From Tsuneonella dongtanensis (GTDB lineage: Bacteria; Pseudomonadota; Alphaproteobacteria; Sphingomonadales; Sphingomonadaceae): a stretch of 64,000 bases of DNA. The stretch is taken from NCBI RefSeq assembly GCF_001698205.1, contig NZ_CP016591.1:2480001-2544000 (forward strand), read 5' to 3'. The notes beneath the pieces are model-generated. The model searched no databases. It was given only the letters and a program-made list of their open reading frames with translations, and was not told the DNA's origin. Numbering within the stretch: position 1 is the stretch's first letter; each line of letters starts with the position of its first letter. Below are positions 28,123-36,431 of this stretch, in pieces. A program made the position numbers and the translations under genes.

Positions 28123-29606
28123 CGGTCGCTGCCGACGCCCCGCCGCTTCGGCGGCCGACGCGCCTCGCCTACGGCTTCGGTTCGGTCGCCGACGGGATCA
28201 AGAGCGCGGCATTCTCGACCTATCTCTTGCTCTATTTCAACCAGGTTCTGGGCGTAAAGGCATCGGTCGTCTCGACCGCGATCGCCCTGACCTTGCTGGT
28301 CGATGCGGTGGTCGATCCGCTGATCGGCCGCATGTCTGATCTCACCCGCTCGAAGTATGGCCGGCGGCACCCCTACATTTTCGCCGCGGCCGTGCCGGCG
28401 GCGTTTTTCTTTGGCATGACTTGGTTTCCCCCGGCCGGCCTGTCCGACTTTGCGATGGGCGTTTGGATCTTTGGTTTCGCCGCATTCGCGCGTGCATCGA
28501 TGAGCATGTATCAGGTACCCGCCAACGCTCTGGGTAGCGAACTGACCCAGGACTATGCCGAACGCAGCCGCATCTACGGGCTGCGATACTGGTTCGCCTA
28601 CGCGGGCACGTTCGCTTTCGCCGCGTTCGCGCTGAAGTTCTTCTTCGTGGCCACACCGGAATATCCCAAAGGGCAACTCAATCCGGCGGGGTACGTGCCC
28701 TTCGCCATCACCGCCGCAAGCCTGATCTTCATCAGCATCCTGGTGTGCGGTTGGGGCACCCGATCGCGTATTCCCTACATTCGCCAGGCCGACGAACGCG
28801 AGGCTTCGCCGGGCTTGCTGTCGCATTTCAAGGAAATGGGCGTCGCTTTCAAGAACCGCGGTTTCCTCACGGTATTCGGCTTCGCGATCCTCAAATGGAC
28901 CGCGATTGGCCTCTACGGCGCGACCTCGCTTTATTTCGGCACGTATGTCTACCAGCTCAGTTCGGGACAGCTCGCGCTGCTCACGCTCGACAGCTTCGTG
29001 GCGGTGTGCATCGCACTCCCCCTCGCGCCCAAGGTCACGAAATGGTTTGGCAAGCGCAACACATCGCTGTGGATGGCGCTGATCGGGATCACGCTGGGCA
29101 CCAGCCCGCTGTGGCTGACATACTTCGACCTCTTCTTCCCGCCCGGCCATCCGCTTCTTCTGCCCACTCTTCTGCTCATCGGCGCGGTGTACGGGACCAT
29201 GGTGGCGCTGAGCCTGATGATGACCGCCGCGATGCTCGCCGACGTGGTGGAGGATGACGCGGTCACCTCGGGCAAGCACAACGCAGGCATCTATTTCGCC
29301 GCGTCCAGCTTCGCCACGCAGTGTGCGTCGGGCCTCGGCATCCTCGCGGCCGGGTTCGTTCTCGAAACTTCGCAGTTTCCCGGCGGCGTCGACCCGGCGC
29401 TCGTCACCGAGGCGATGACTGACAGCCTGATCGCGCATTACGTCCCGATGGTGATGGGCCTTTGGGCGATCGGCTGCCTGATCATCTGGTTCTATCCCAT
29501 CGACGAGGCAAAACATCTTGCCAATGTAGAACGCTTGCGCGCACGAGAGGCGGAAGCGAAGGCACGCGATATGCAGGATGCGCCCCTCGGCGCGCCTGCC
29601 AGATAA
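28119..29606 (+). CDS. MFS transporter, GPH (glycoside-pentoside-hexuronide) type
   Basis: A 495-residue inner-membrane transporter with 12 predicted helices. The N-terminal 'RLAYGFGSVADGIKSAAFSTYLLLYFNQ' and the loop 'VDAVVDPLIGRMSDLTRSKYGRRHPYI' (about 66-92) are characteristic of the GPH/MFS_2 family of cation symporters. The C-terminal tail is charged and probably cytoplasmic. In this setting, between acyl-CoA dehydrogenase genes, a carboxylic-acid or lipid-derived substrate is more likely than a sugar, but this is inference. Confidence 0.85.
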   Translation: MTVAADAPPLRRPTRLAYGFGSVADGIKSAAFSTYLLLYFNQVLGVKASVVSTAIALTLLVDAVVDPLIGRMSDLTRSKYGRRHPYIFAAAVPAAFFFGMTWFPPAGLSDFAMGVWIFGFAAFARASMSMYQVPANALGSELTQDYAERSRIYGLRYWFAYAGTFAFAAFALKFFFVATPEYPKGQLNPAGYVPFAITAASLIFISILVCGWGTRSRIPYIRQADEREASPGLLSHFKEMGVAFKNRGFLTVFGFAILKWTAIGLYGATSLYFGTYVYQLSSGQLALLTLDSFVAVCIALPLAPKVTKWFGKRNTSLWMALIGITLGTSPLWLTYFDLFFPPGHPLLLPTLLLIGAVYGTMVALSLMMTAAMLADVVEDDAVTSGKHNAGIYFAASSFATQCASGLGILAAGFVLETSQFPGGVDPALVTEAMTDSLIAHYVPMVMGLWAIGCLIIWFYPIDEAKHLANVERLRAREAEAKARDMQDAPLGAPAR

Positions 29607-29619
29607 CAGGAGAGACGAA

Positions 29620-30828
29620 ATGGCGACCCTGGCCGAACCGAGAGCCGACACCGACGAGGCATTCCGCGAGGAAGTGCGTGATTTCCTCGCCAAGAATTTC
29701 CCGCCCGAACTCAAGGGCAAGGGCAACGCGCTCGCCAGCGTCGAGGGCCCCACGCAGGAAGACGCGCAGCAGAAGGCGTGGCGCGAGGCGATGGGCGAAA
29801 AAGGCTGGGGCGTGCCCACCTGGCCGAAGGAATACGGCGGCGGCGGCCTCAGCAAGAAACAGGCGCGCATCCTGCAGGAAGAGATGGGCAAGGCCGGTGC
29901 CTACAACCCCATCGGCGGCATGGGCGTGATGATGTTCGGCCCCACCCTGCTCGAATCCGGCAGCGAGGAGCAGAAGCGCGAGCACATCCCGGCGATCGCC
30001 AAGGGCGAGATTCGCTGGTGCCAGGGTTATTCCGAGCCCAACGCCGGGTCGGACCTCGCCAACCTGCAGACCTTCGCCGAGGACAAGGGTGATCACTACC
30101 TCGTCAACGGCCAGAAGACCTGGACCAGCGGCGGCCAGTGGGCGGACAAGTGCTTCGCCATCGTCCGCACCGACAAGTCCGACAAGCACAACGGCATCAG
30201 CTTCATGCTGATCGACATGGACAGCCCCGGCGTCGAGGTCCGTCCGATCCAGATGATCAGCGGCCTCAGCCCCTTCTGCGAGACGTTCTTCACCGATGTG
30301 AAGGTGCCCAAGGAGAACCTGGTCGGGAAGGAAGGCCAGGGCTGGACGATCGGCAAGCGCCTGCTCCAGCACGAACGCACCAATATCTCGGGCGCAGGCG
30401 GCGGCGGTCGCGCGATGGGCGCCGCCATGTCCGAAGTGGCGAAGAAGTACGCCGAGTTCGATGCCAACGGTGAGATCGCCGACAAGGTGCTGCGCGACAA
30501 GGTCGCCGATTTCGAGATCCGCTGGCAGGCGTTCCTGCTCACCGCGCGCCGCGCGGTCGAGGAGAGCAAGGCGGCCGGCGGCGTCAGCGAGATCAGCTCG
30601 GTGCTCAAGAAGCTGGGTACCAAGCTCGGCCAGGAACGCTCCGAGCTCGCGATCGAGATCATGGGCCTGCAAGGCCTGGGCTGGGAAGGCGAAGGCTTCT
30701 CCGAAAGCGAACTCGCGGGTGTGCGCGCGTGGCTCTTCGGCAAGGCATTCACGATCTACGGCGGCAGCACCGAAATCCAGAACAACATCATCGCCAAGCG
30801 CGTGCTCGGCATGCTGGACCACCAGTAA
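29620..30828 (+). CDS. acyl-CoA dehydrogenase, likely large partner of a heteromeric pair
   Basis: A 402-residue FAD acyl-CoA dehydrogenase. 'WCQGYSEPNAGSDLANLQTFAE' (about 129-150) marks the flavin loop, and 'YGGSTEIQNNIIAKRVLGM' is the C-terminal signature. The position of the usual catalytic Glu (YEGT in MCAD) is Gly here (YGGS), as in many FadE enzymes of steroid-type pathways. Ribosome site AGGAGAGA precedes the ATG at 29620; an in-frame ATG at 29578 lies in the transporter gene. It is followed at 17 bp by a smaller divergent homologue, the layout of alpha2beta2 acyl-CoA dehydrogenases. Confidence 0.9.
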   Translation: MATLAEPRADTDEAFREEVRDFLAKNFPPELKGKGNALASVEGPTQEDAQQKAWREAMGEKGWGVPTWPKEYGGGGLSKKQARILQEEMGKAGAYNPIGGMGVMMFGPTLLESGSEEQKREHIPAIAKGEIRWCQGYSEPNAGSDLANLQTFAEDKGDHYLVNGQKTWTSGGQWADKCFAIVRTDKSDKHNGISFMLIDMDSPGVEVRPIQMISGLSPFCETFFTDVKVPKENLVGKEGQGWTIGKRLLQHERTNISGAGGGGRAMGAAMSEVAKKYAEFDANGEIADKVLRDKVADFEIRWQAFLLTARRAVEESKAAGGVSEISSVLKKLGTKLGQERSELAIEIMGLQGLGWEGEGFSESELAGVRAWLFGKAFTIYGGSTEIQNNIIAKRVLGMLDHQ

Positions 30829-30845
30829 GAAGGGAGCGCAGGACA

Positions 30846-31913
30846 ATGGCCATTCTCAACGAAGAACAGGAAATGCTGCGCGACATGGCGCGCGACTGGG
30901 CGACCAACGAAAGCCCGGTCACCGCCTTCCGCAAGTACCGCGCCGACAAGCCGGCCGAAGGCTTCCAGCCCGATGTCTGGCAGACGATGGCGCAGATGGG
31001 CTGGACCGGGATCGTCATTCCCGAAGAGCACGGCGGCAGCGATTTCGGCTGGATGAGCGCCGGCCTCGTGATCGAGGAACTCGGCAAGACGCTGACCGCG
31101 AGCCCCATCGTTGCCAGCACCGTCGCGGCCAGCGCGATCGTGCTGGGCGGATCGGACGAGCAGAAGGCGAAATGGCTGCCCAAGCTGGCGAGCGGCGAAG
31201 TCGTCGGCACGCTGGCAGTCGATGAGGGCGCACATCACGGGGGCAAAACCGAGGCCAGCGTCTCGGGCGGCAAGCTCAGCGGCACCAAGGCCTTCGTGCA
31301 CGAGGCGCACGGCGCTTCGCTCTTCGTGGTCAGCGCGGCAGACGGGCTCTACCTCGTCGAAAAGGGCGACGGCGTGTCGCTCAGCGACCGCAAGCTGACC
31401 GACCAGCGCAGCCACGCGAACGTCACCTTCGACGGCGCGGCGGCGGACAAGCTGGCGAACGGCGGCGACGACCTCCTCGACAAGGTCCTCGACCGGGCGC
31501 GCATCCTCACCGCGGCAGAGATGCTTGGCATGGCGCAGCAGGTGTTCGACGTGACGCTCGACTACCTGAAGCAGCGCGTCCAGTTCAACCAGGTGCTCGC
31601 CAGCTTCCAGGCGCTGCAGCACCGGATGGCGGACCTCTTCGCCGACCTCGCGATGATGCGTTCGGCGGTCGAAAGCGGTCTCGAGGCCCTCGATAGCGGA
31701 TTCGGCGTTCCGCACGCCGCCTGCGTCGCCAAGGCCGAGGCCAACCGCGTGCTCCACATCATCAGCCGGGAGGGCATCCAGCTCCACGGTGGTATCGGCA
31801 TGACCGACGAATACGACGTCGGCTTCTACCTCAAGCGCGCGCGCGTGCTCGAGGCGAGCTGGGGATCGACCACCTACCTCAAGAACCGCTTCGCGGCGCT
31901 GGCGGGCTACTGA
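30846..31913 (+). CDS. acyl-CoA dehydrogenase, likely small partner of a heteromeric pair
   Basis: A 355-residue acyl-CoA dehydrogenase-like protein, shorter than the 402-residue neighbour. The flavin loop that normally reads TEPxAGSD is replaced by 'LAVDEGAHHGGKTEASV', and the C-terminus reads 'HGGIGMTDEYDVGFYLKRARVLEASWGSTTYLKNRFA'. Loss of the normal FAD and substrate motifs suggests a partner subunit rather than an independent enzyme. By analogy with mycobacterial FadE pairs, it would complete a mixed tetramer with the product of the preceding gene. Its TGA stop overlaps the proposed CTG start of the next gene. Confidence 0.87.
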   Translation: MAILNEEQEMLRDMARDWATNESPVTAFRKYRADKPAEGFQPDVWQTMAQMGWTGIVIPEEHGGSDFGWMSAGLVIEELGKTLTASPIVASTVAASAIVLGGSDEQKAKWLPKLASGEVVGTLAVDEGAHHGGKTEASVSGGKLSGTKAFVHEAHGASLFVVSAADGLYLVEKGDGVSLSDRKLTDQRSHANVTFDGAAADKLANGGDDLLDKVLDRARILTAAEMLGMAQQVFDVTLDYLKQRVQFNQVLASFQALQHRMADLFADLAMMRSAVESGLEALDSGFGVPHAACVAKAEANRVLHIISREGIQLHGGIGMTDEYDVGFYLKRARVLEASWGSTTYLKNRFAALAGY

Positions 31914-33241
31914 CCCCGCCCGGGGACGAAATCGAGGAATACGGCCTCGCCCTCGCCGACGAGGGCGGGGCCGCCGATCCCTTTGCCGAGCACGCGCAAT
32001 TCGTCGAGACGAACCTGTCGCGCAATTACGCGGCCAGCTTCATCCACGGCGTCCTGGGGATGACCGGGTTCCGGCTGATCTACGCGCCGACGATCATCCC
32101 CGCCTACCTCCTCGCGATCACCGGCAGCCCCGCCGCGGTCGGGCTCGGCACCGCGCTTCTCCAGCTCGGTTCGACCATCTCGCCGATCCTCTCGGGCGCG
32201 CGGATCGAACACCGCAGCCACATCCTGCGCTACTCGGTCGGCGTGGGCTCGCTGATGCGCCTTGCCATCCTCGGGCTTGCGCTCGCCGGGTGGTTCCTGA
32301 CCGGGCAGGTTCTGGTGTTCGTCACGCTCGCGCTGTTCCTCGTGCTCGGGTTCTTCAGCGGGGCGCAGCGGGTGGCCTTCCAGATGCTGATGGCCAAGGT
32401 CATCCCGATAGCGCGTCGCGGGCGCCTGCAGGGCTATCGCAATCTGGCGGGCGGGCTGATCGCCGCCGTGCTGGCCTGGGTAGCCGGGCATTGGTTCATC
32501 GAAGGCGAAGTCCTGGGCAACGGGTATTCGACCACCTTCCTGCTGGCGTTCGTGCTGACCAGTTTCGGCCTCGTCGCCCTGCAATGGCTGATCCGCGAGC
32601 CCCCCGCCCCCGCCTCGCGGCCGGTCGTGTCGCTGCGTGAACGGCTCGGCCAGATACCGCAGCTGTTCGAGCATCGCGATTTCACGCGCTTCATCATCGC
32701 GCAGGCACTGGCGACTTCCATCCGCATCGGCGGGCCGTTCTGGACCGTGTATGCCGGCCAGCGCCTCGGCCTCAGTGGCGCGCTGATCGGCGGCCTCAGT
32801 CTGGCATTCCTGGGGGCCGACACATTGTCGAACCTGTGGTGGGGGCCGATGGGCGACCGCTTAGGCTTCCGCATCGTGTTCCTGCTGGCGCTGGCTTCGA
32901 CGATCTCTGGGGTGGGCCTGCTGATCTTCGCCGGGACGAGCGCGCCGCTGTTCTATTTGGCGTTCGTGCTGCTGGGCGCCGGAGCATCGGGCTGGATGCT
33001 CGCAGCCACGACCATGGTGCTCGAATTCGGGGCGCACGAGGACATTCCGATGCGGCTGGCATTCCTCACCACTGCGGAAGGTGCCGTCGCATCCGTCGGG
33101 CCGGTCCTCGCGGGCCTGCTGGTGGCCGCCGCCGGGTTCGGGCCGCTGTTCGCGATCATCCTGGCCGCGCTACTGGCCGCGCTGGTGACGATGCTCGTGG
33201 GCGTGCGCGAACCGCGCGGGCACGATGGCGGACTTGTGTAA
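31910..33241 (+). CDS. MFS transporter (proposed CTG start)
   Basis: A 443-residue membrane protein with 12 predicted helices and an N-terminal charged segment. The first in-frame ATG (32060) falls inside the first membrane helix ('FIHGVLGMTGFRLIYAPTIIPAYLL'), so starting there would destroy it. The frame upstream of 32060 has typical GC-rich codon use and reads 'DPFAEHAQFVETNLSRNYAASFIHGV', as expected for this transporter family. No ATG, GTG or TTG is in frame between about 31742 and 32060. The CTG at 31910 overlaps the previous stop as CTGA, like the NTGA pairs elsewhere in the window. The function is probably export or uptake; the substrate is unknown. Confidence 0.78.
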   Translation: MTPPGDEIEEYGLALADEGGAADPFAEHAQFVETNLSRNYAASFIHGVLGMTGFRLIYAPTIIPAYLLAITGSPAAVGLGTALLQLGSTISPILSGARIEHRSHILRYSVGVGSLMRLAILGLALAGWFLTGQVLVFVTLALFLVLGFFSGAQRVAFQMLMAKVIPIARRGRLQGYRNLAGGLIAAVLAWVAGHWFIEGEVLGNGYSTTFLLAFVLTSFGLVALQWLIREPPAPASRPVVSLRERLGQIPQLFEHRDFTRFIIAQALATSIRIGGPFWTVYAGQRLGLSGALIGGLSLAFLGADTLSNLWWGPMGDRLGFRIVFLLALASTISGVGLLIFAGTSAPLFYLAFVLLGAGASGWMLAATTMVLEFGAHEDIPMRLAFLTTAEGAVASVGPVLAGLLVAAAGFGPLFAIILAALLAALVTMLVGVREPRGHDGGLV

Positions 33242-33315
33242 CAGGGTTTGCCGTTGCCGCTTGTCGACAGCGATCGAAGAATCGGCGAAATCCCTACGGA
33301 TGATTGCGATTGTTG

Positions 33316-33344
33316 TTGACATGAAGGCTCCACCGTAATTGAAT
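33316..33344 (+). promoter_or_regulatory. candidate sigma-70-type promoter of the TonB-dependent receptor
   Basis: TTGACA (33316-33321) and TTGAAT (33339-33344) are spaced by 17 bases in the 169-base gap before the receptor gene. The -35 is perfect and the -10 matches four of six. A palindrome TGTCGACA lies upstream at 33262-33269. The predicted leader is about 60 bases. Confidence 0.45.
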
Positions 33345-33410
33345 TTCGAGAAACGGGTATCCGCCGCAAGACGGCTTAAAAACGACACCGTTCGCATGGG
33401 AGAGGAACCA

Positions 33411-36368
33411 ATGACCAAGATCGCACTACGCCACACGTGTGCCTGCCTCGCGCTTAGCGCGGGCATGATGGGGACGGCCTCATGGGCGCAGGATGCCGCC
33501 GATGCCGGGGCCGAGGAACGGCAGATCGTAGTCACCGGGTCGCTGATCCGCGGATCCGCGGAAGACGCGGCGCTGCCGGTCGACGTGATCTCGCAGGAAG
33601 AACTGATCAATCAGGGTACCCCGACTGCGCTGGACCTCATCAAGAACTTGCCCGGGTCGAGCGGTGTCATCGGCGATTCGAACCAGTTCGATTCGCGTTC
33701 GCAGGGTTCCGAAGGCGTTGCGACCGTCAACCTGCGCGGCCTGGGGCCTGCGCGCACCCTTGTGCTCCTCAACGGCGGGCGACTGGCATCGGCTCCGATC
33801 GGAATCCCGGCGGTGGACGTAAACCTGCTCCCCGCCGCCGCGATCGGGCGGGTCGAGGTTCTCAAGGATGGTGCCGCCGCCACCTACGGTTCGGACGCGA
33901 TCGGCGGTGTGGTCAACTTCATTACCAACAAGAATCTTGAAGGCCTCGTACTTAGCGGCGACTACCGCTTCATTGAGGGGTCGGATGGAGACTGGACCGC
34001 TTCGGCGACATATGGACACAGCCAGGATGGACTTCGCGTGCTCGCGTCGTTCGGTTACCAGCACCGTTCGCCGTTGGCCGCGATCGATCGCGACTTTGCT
34101 ATTCGACCCTATGCCGAAAATCCCGCGGGTGGCTTCACGCAAGGTGGCAATCCCAGCGCGTTCCTGCCGTTTTTCTTCGGGCCAGGTGCCGGCCTGCGCG
34201 GCGGGTTTCAGATCGATCGCGGGTGCGAGGTCCTTGGAGGGGTTCCGGTCCGGGGCGGTGCTCCGACGACGACCGCGTTGGCCGATCGGTGTGCTGCCCA
34301 GTACACCCTGTTCGACCTCCTGGTCGAGAATGAGGACAAATATCAGGCCTACATCGAAACCGAAATCGACCTGACGGACACCGTCACGTTCGAAGCGTCG
34401 GCACTGTACGGGCATACGAACGTTCTTTCGAACACCTCGCCGGCATATCTCTTGCTCAACCAGCCCAGTCCCCAGGCCAATCCGATTGGTAGCCAGTTTT
34501 TCATTCCGCCCACCAATCCGGGCCTCATTGCTTATCGCGCAGCAAATCCGGACCAGTTTCCGCTCGGAGCAAACAGCGCGCTCGTAGCGGCGGGCGCGTT
34601 CCGCATCGCTTTGCTTGGCGGCGATCCGCGATTCAATACCAATGGATTGGAAGGGGCCACACCCACATTCCGTTACAGCGATTCGATCCGCTTCAGCGCC
34701 GGTCTGAAGGGGGAGTTTTCTCCGTCGGTGAACTGGGCGTTGAACGGGGTGTACCATTACTACATGCGCGATATCCGTGGTTACGACACCCTGGTCGATC
34801 GTCTGCAACTCGCGCTCCGCGGACTGGGCGGAGAAGGCTGCAACCCGGTTACCGGCACTCCCGGCACCGGCGCGTGCGTATATTTCAACCCGTTTTCGAA
34901 CGGCATACAGTCCAACCCGATCACCGGGCAGACCAATCCGAGCTACAACGCGGCGCTTGCCAACTCTCCGGCTCTCTTCGACTGGCTGAGCAAGCGTGGA
35001 AGGAGCGTTACGGAAAACCAGCTTTTCGTAGCCGACGCCGTGGTCAGCGGCGATACGGGCTTCAATATCGGCGGCGGATCGAATGTCGGCTTCGCGCTGG
35101 GTGTTCAGTACCGGAAGACCAAATTCAACGCAGAATACGGTCCTTTCAACAACCTCACCGACTATCCCTGCATCGCCTCGCTCGATTTCGGGGTGACAAA
35201 CTGCACGAACCGCGTCGGGCTTCTGGGTTTCCTGGGGTCGAATACGAACAACAACAGCAGCCAGGATGCCAAGGCGGTGTTTGCGGAACTGCAGATTCCG
35301 ATCGGCGACCGGGTCGACATCCAGTTGGCGGCTCGGTTCGAGGACTACAGTGGCAACGTGGGCTCGACCTTTGATCCAAAAGCCAGCCTGCGTTTTCAGG
35401 TCACCGATTGGCTGGCTTTGCGCGGAACCTATCAAACCACCTTCCGCGCCCCCCCGTCGAATATCCTTACTGCGAACGATTTTGTCACGTCCCTGCAATT
35501 CGTGGGCGGCTCTTTCCGCGCGGTCCGCGTTGCCGACAATCCGGACCTGATCCCCGAAAGCGCAACAAGCTATGGCGGCGGCGTGATCGTGAACTTCGGC
35601 GGTTTCAACGCCAGCGTCGATTATTGGCGATATGACTTCGACGACGACATCATTTCGGAACCGGTAGCCGGGTTACTGAACTCGGTGTTCAACACAACTC
35701 TCGGTTCCAGTGCGCCGTCGACATCGGCCGCGAACTGCGCCAACCCGCTTGCCGACCGCTTCTTTTTCTCCGGCGGTCCGGCCAGCGGTGGTTGCGGCGG
35801 GGTCGCTCGTACGCTGGGCGAAGTCACCGCGATCAACACGCTCTATCGCAACGGCCCGGGATTGACGACGTCAGGCATTGACTTCCTTGCAAACTACAAG
35901 GGTGAATTCGGCGCCGAAGGGTCCTACGGGGCGGGAGTCACGGCGAGTTATGCCCTTGATTACAAGACGAACGACTTCTTCATCGGCACGACCCTGATTC
36001 AGCCGGGCTTTTCAGCGGTCGGCAAGCTGAACTTCCAGACCACGGCCTACCCTCTGCCCGAATGGAAGGTGACCTCGTACGCCGAACTCGGCTGGGGCCG
36101 GCACAACGCCCGCCTGACGCTCAACTACATCCAAGGTTACATCGATCAGCGGCAGGCGACGACGGCGACGGGATACAAAATTCCCAGCTTCACGACGATC
36201 GACTTCACCGCGCGTATCGGATTGCCGCTCCAGACCGACCTGCTGCTGTCGGTCTACAATCTGGCCGACAAGGACCCCGGTTTCGCCCGGCTCGATTACA
36301 ACTACGATCCATTCACGGCCAATCCGCTTGGGCGCAATTTCAAGATCGGACTGCGCAAGCAGTTCTAG
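33411..36368 (+). CDS. TonB-dependent outer membrane receptor
   Basis: A 985-residue TonB-dependent receptor. It has a signal peptide (about 1-27, ending SWAQ) and a TonB-box-like 'ERQIVVTGS' just after. The plug domain (about 45-165) has 'NLRGLGPARTLVLLNGGRLAS', followed by a 22-strand beta-barrel ending in the C-terminal Phe (KIGLRKQF). GGAGAGGA precedes the ATG at 33411. Such receptors import large or scarce ligands with energy from TonB-ExbBD. The downstream regulator, ligase and dehydrogenases point to a hydrophobic carbon source, but no ligand can be named. It is the last gene before a strong terminator. Confidence 0.94.
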   Translation: MTKIALRHTCACLALSAGMMGTASWAQDAADAGAEERQIVVTGSLIRGSAEDAALPVDVISQEELINQGTPTALDLIKNLPGSSGVIGDSNQFDSRSQGSEGVATVNLRGLGPARTLVLLNGGRLASAPIGIPAVDVNLLPAAAIGRVEVLKDGAAATYGSDAIGGVVNFITNKNLEGLVLSGDYRFIEGSDGDWTASATYGHSQDGLRVLASFGYQHRSPLAAIDRDFAIRPYAENPAGGFTQGGNPSAFLPFFFGPGAGLRGGFQIDRGCEVLGGVPVRGGAPTTTALADRCAAQYTLFDLLVENEDKYQAYIETEIDLTDTVTFEASALYGHTNVLSNTSPAYLLLNQPSPQANPIGSQFFIPPTNPGLIAYRAANPDQFPLGANSALVAAGAFRIALLGGDPRFNTNGLEGATPTFRYSDSIRFSAGLKGEFSPSVNWALNGVYHYYMRDIRGYDTLVDRLQLALRGLGGEGCNPVTGTPGTGACVYFNPFSNGIQSNPITGQTNPSYNAALANSPALFDWLSKRGRSVTENQLFVADAVVSGDTGFNIGGGSNVGFALGVQYRKTKFNAEYGPFNNLTDYPCIASLDFGVTNCTNRVGLLGFLGSNTNNNSSQDAKAVFAELQIPIGDRVDIQLAARFEDYSGNVGSTFDPKASLRFQVTDWLALRGTYQTTFRAPPSNILTANDFVTSLQFVGGSFRAVRVADNPDLIPESATSYGGGVIVNFGGFNASVDYWRYDFDDDIISEPVAGLLNSVFNTTLGSSAPSTSAANCANPLADRFFFSGGPASGGCGGVARTLGEVTAINTLYRNGPGLTTSGIDFLANYKGEFGAEGSYGAGVTASYALDYKTNDFFIGTTLIQPGFSAVGKLNFQTTAYPLPEWKVTSYAELGWGRHNARLTLNYIQGYIDQRQATTATGYKIPSFTTIDFTARIGLPLQTDLLLSVYNLADKDPGFARLDYNYDPFTANPLGRNFKIGLRKQF

Positions 36369-36391
36369 GCTCGCAATCCAAGAGATGCCTC

Positions 36392-36422
36392 GGGGCCGGG
36401 CGGGAAACCGTCCGGCCCCTTT
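36392..36422 (+). terminator. Rho-independent terminator after the TonB-dependent receptor
   Basis: A 12-bp GC-rich stem (GGGGCCGGGCGG at 36392-36403 with CCGTCCGGCCCC at 36408-36419, one G-U pair) encloses a GAAA tetraloop and is followed by TTTC. It lies 24 bases after the receptor stop and just before the convergent regulator's stop, so it may also serve the opposite strand. Confidence 0.8.
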
Positions 36423-36431
36423 CTCGTCTGG

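Noticed and set aside
33480-35498. Long open frame antisense to the TonB-dependent receptor
   Set aside because: Same mirror effect; the sense gene has clear plug and barrel motifs and this frame has none.
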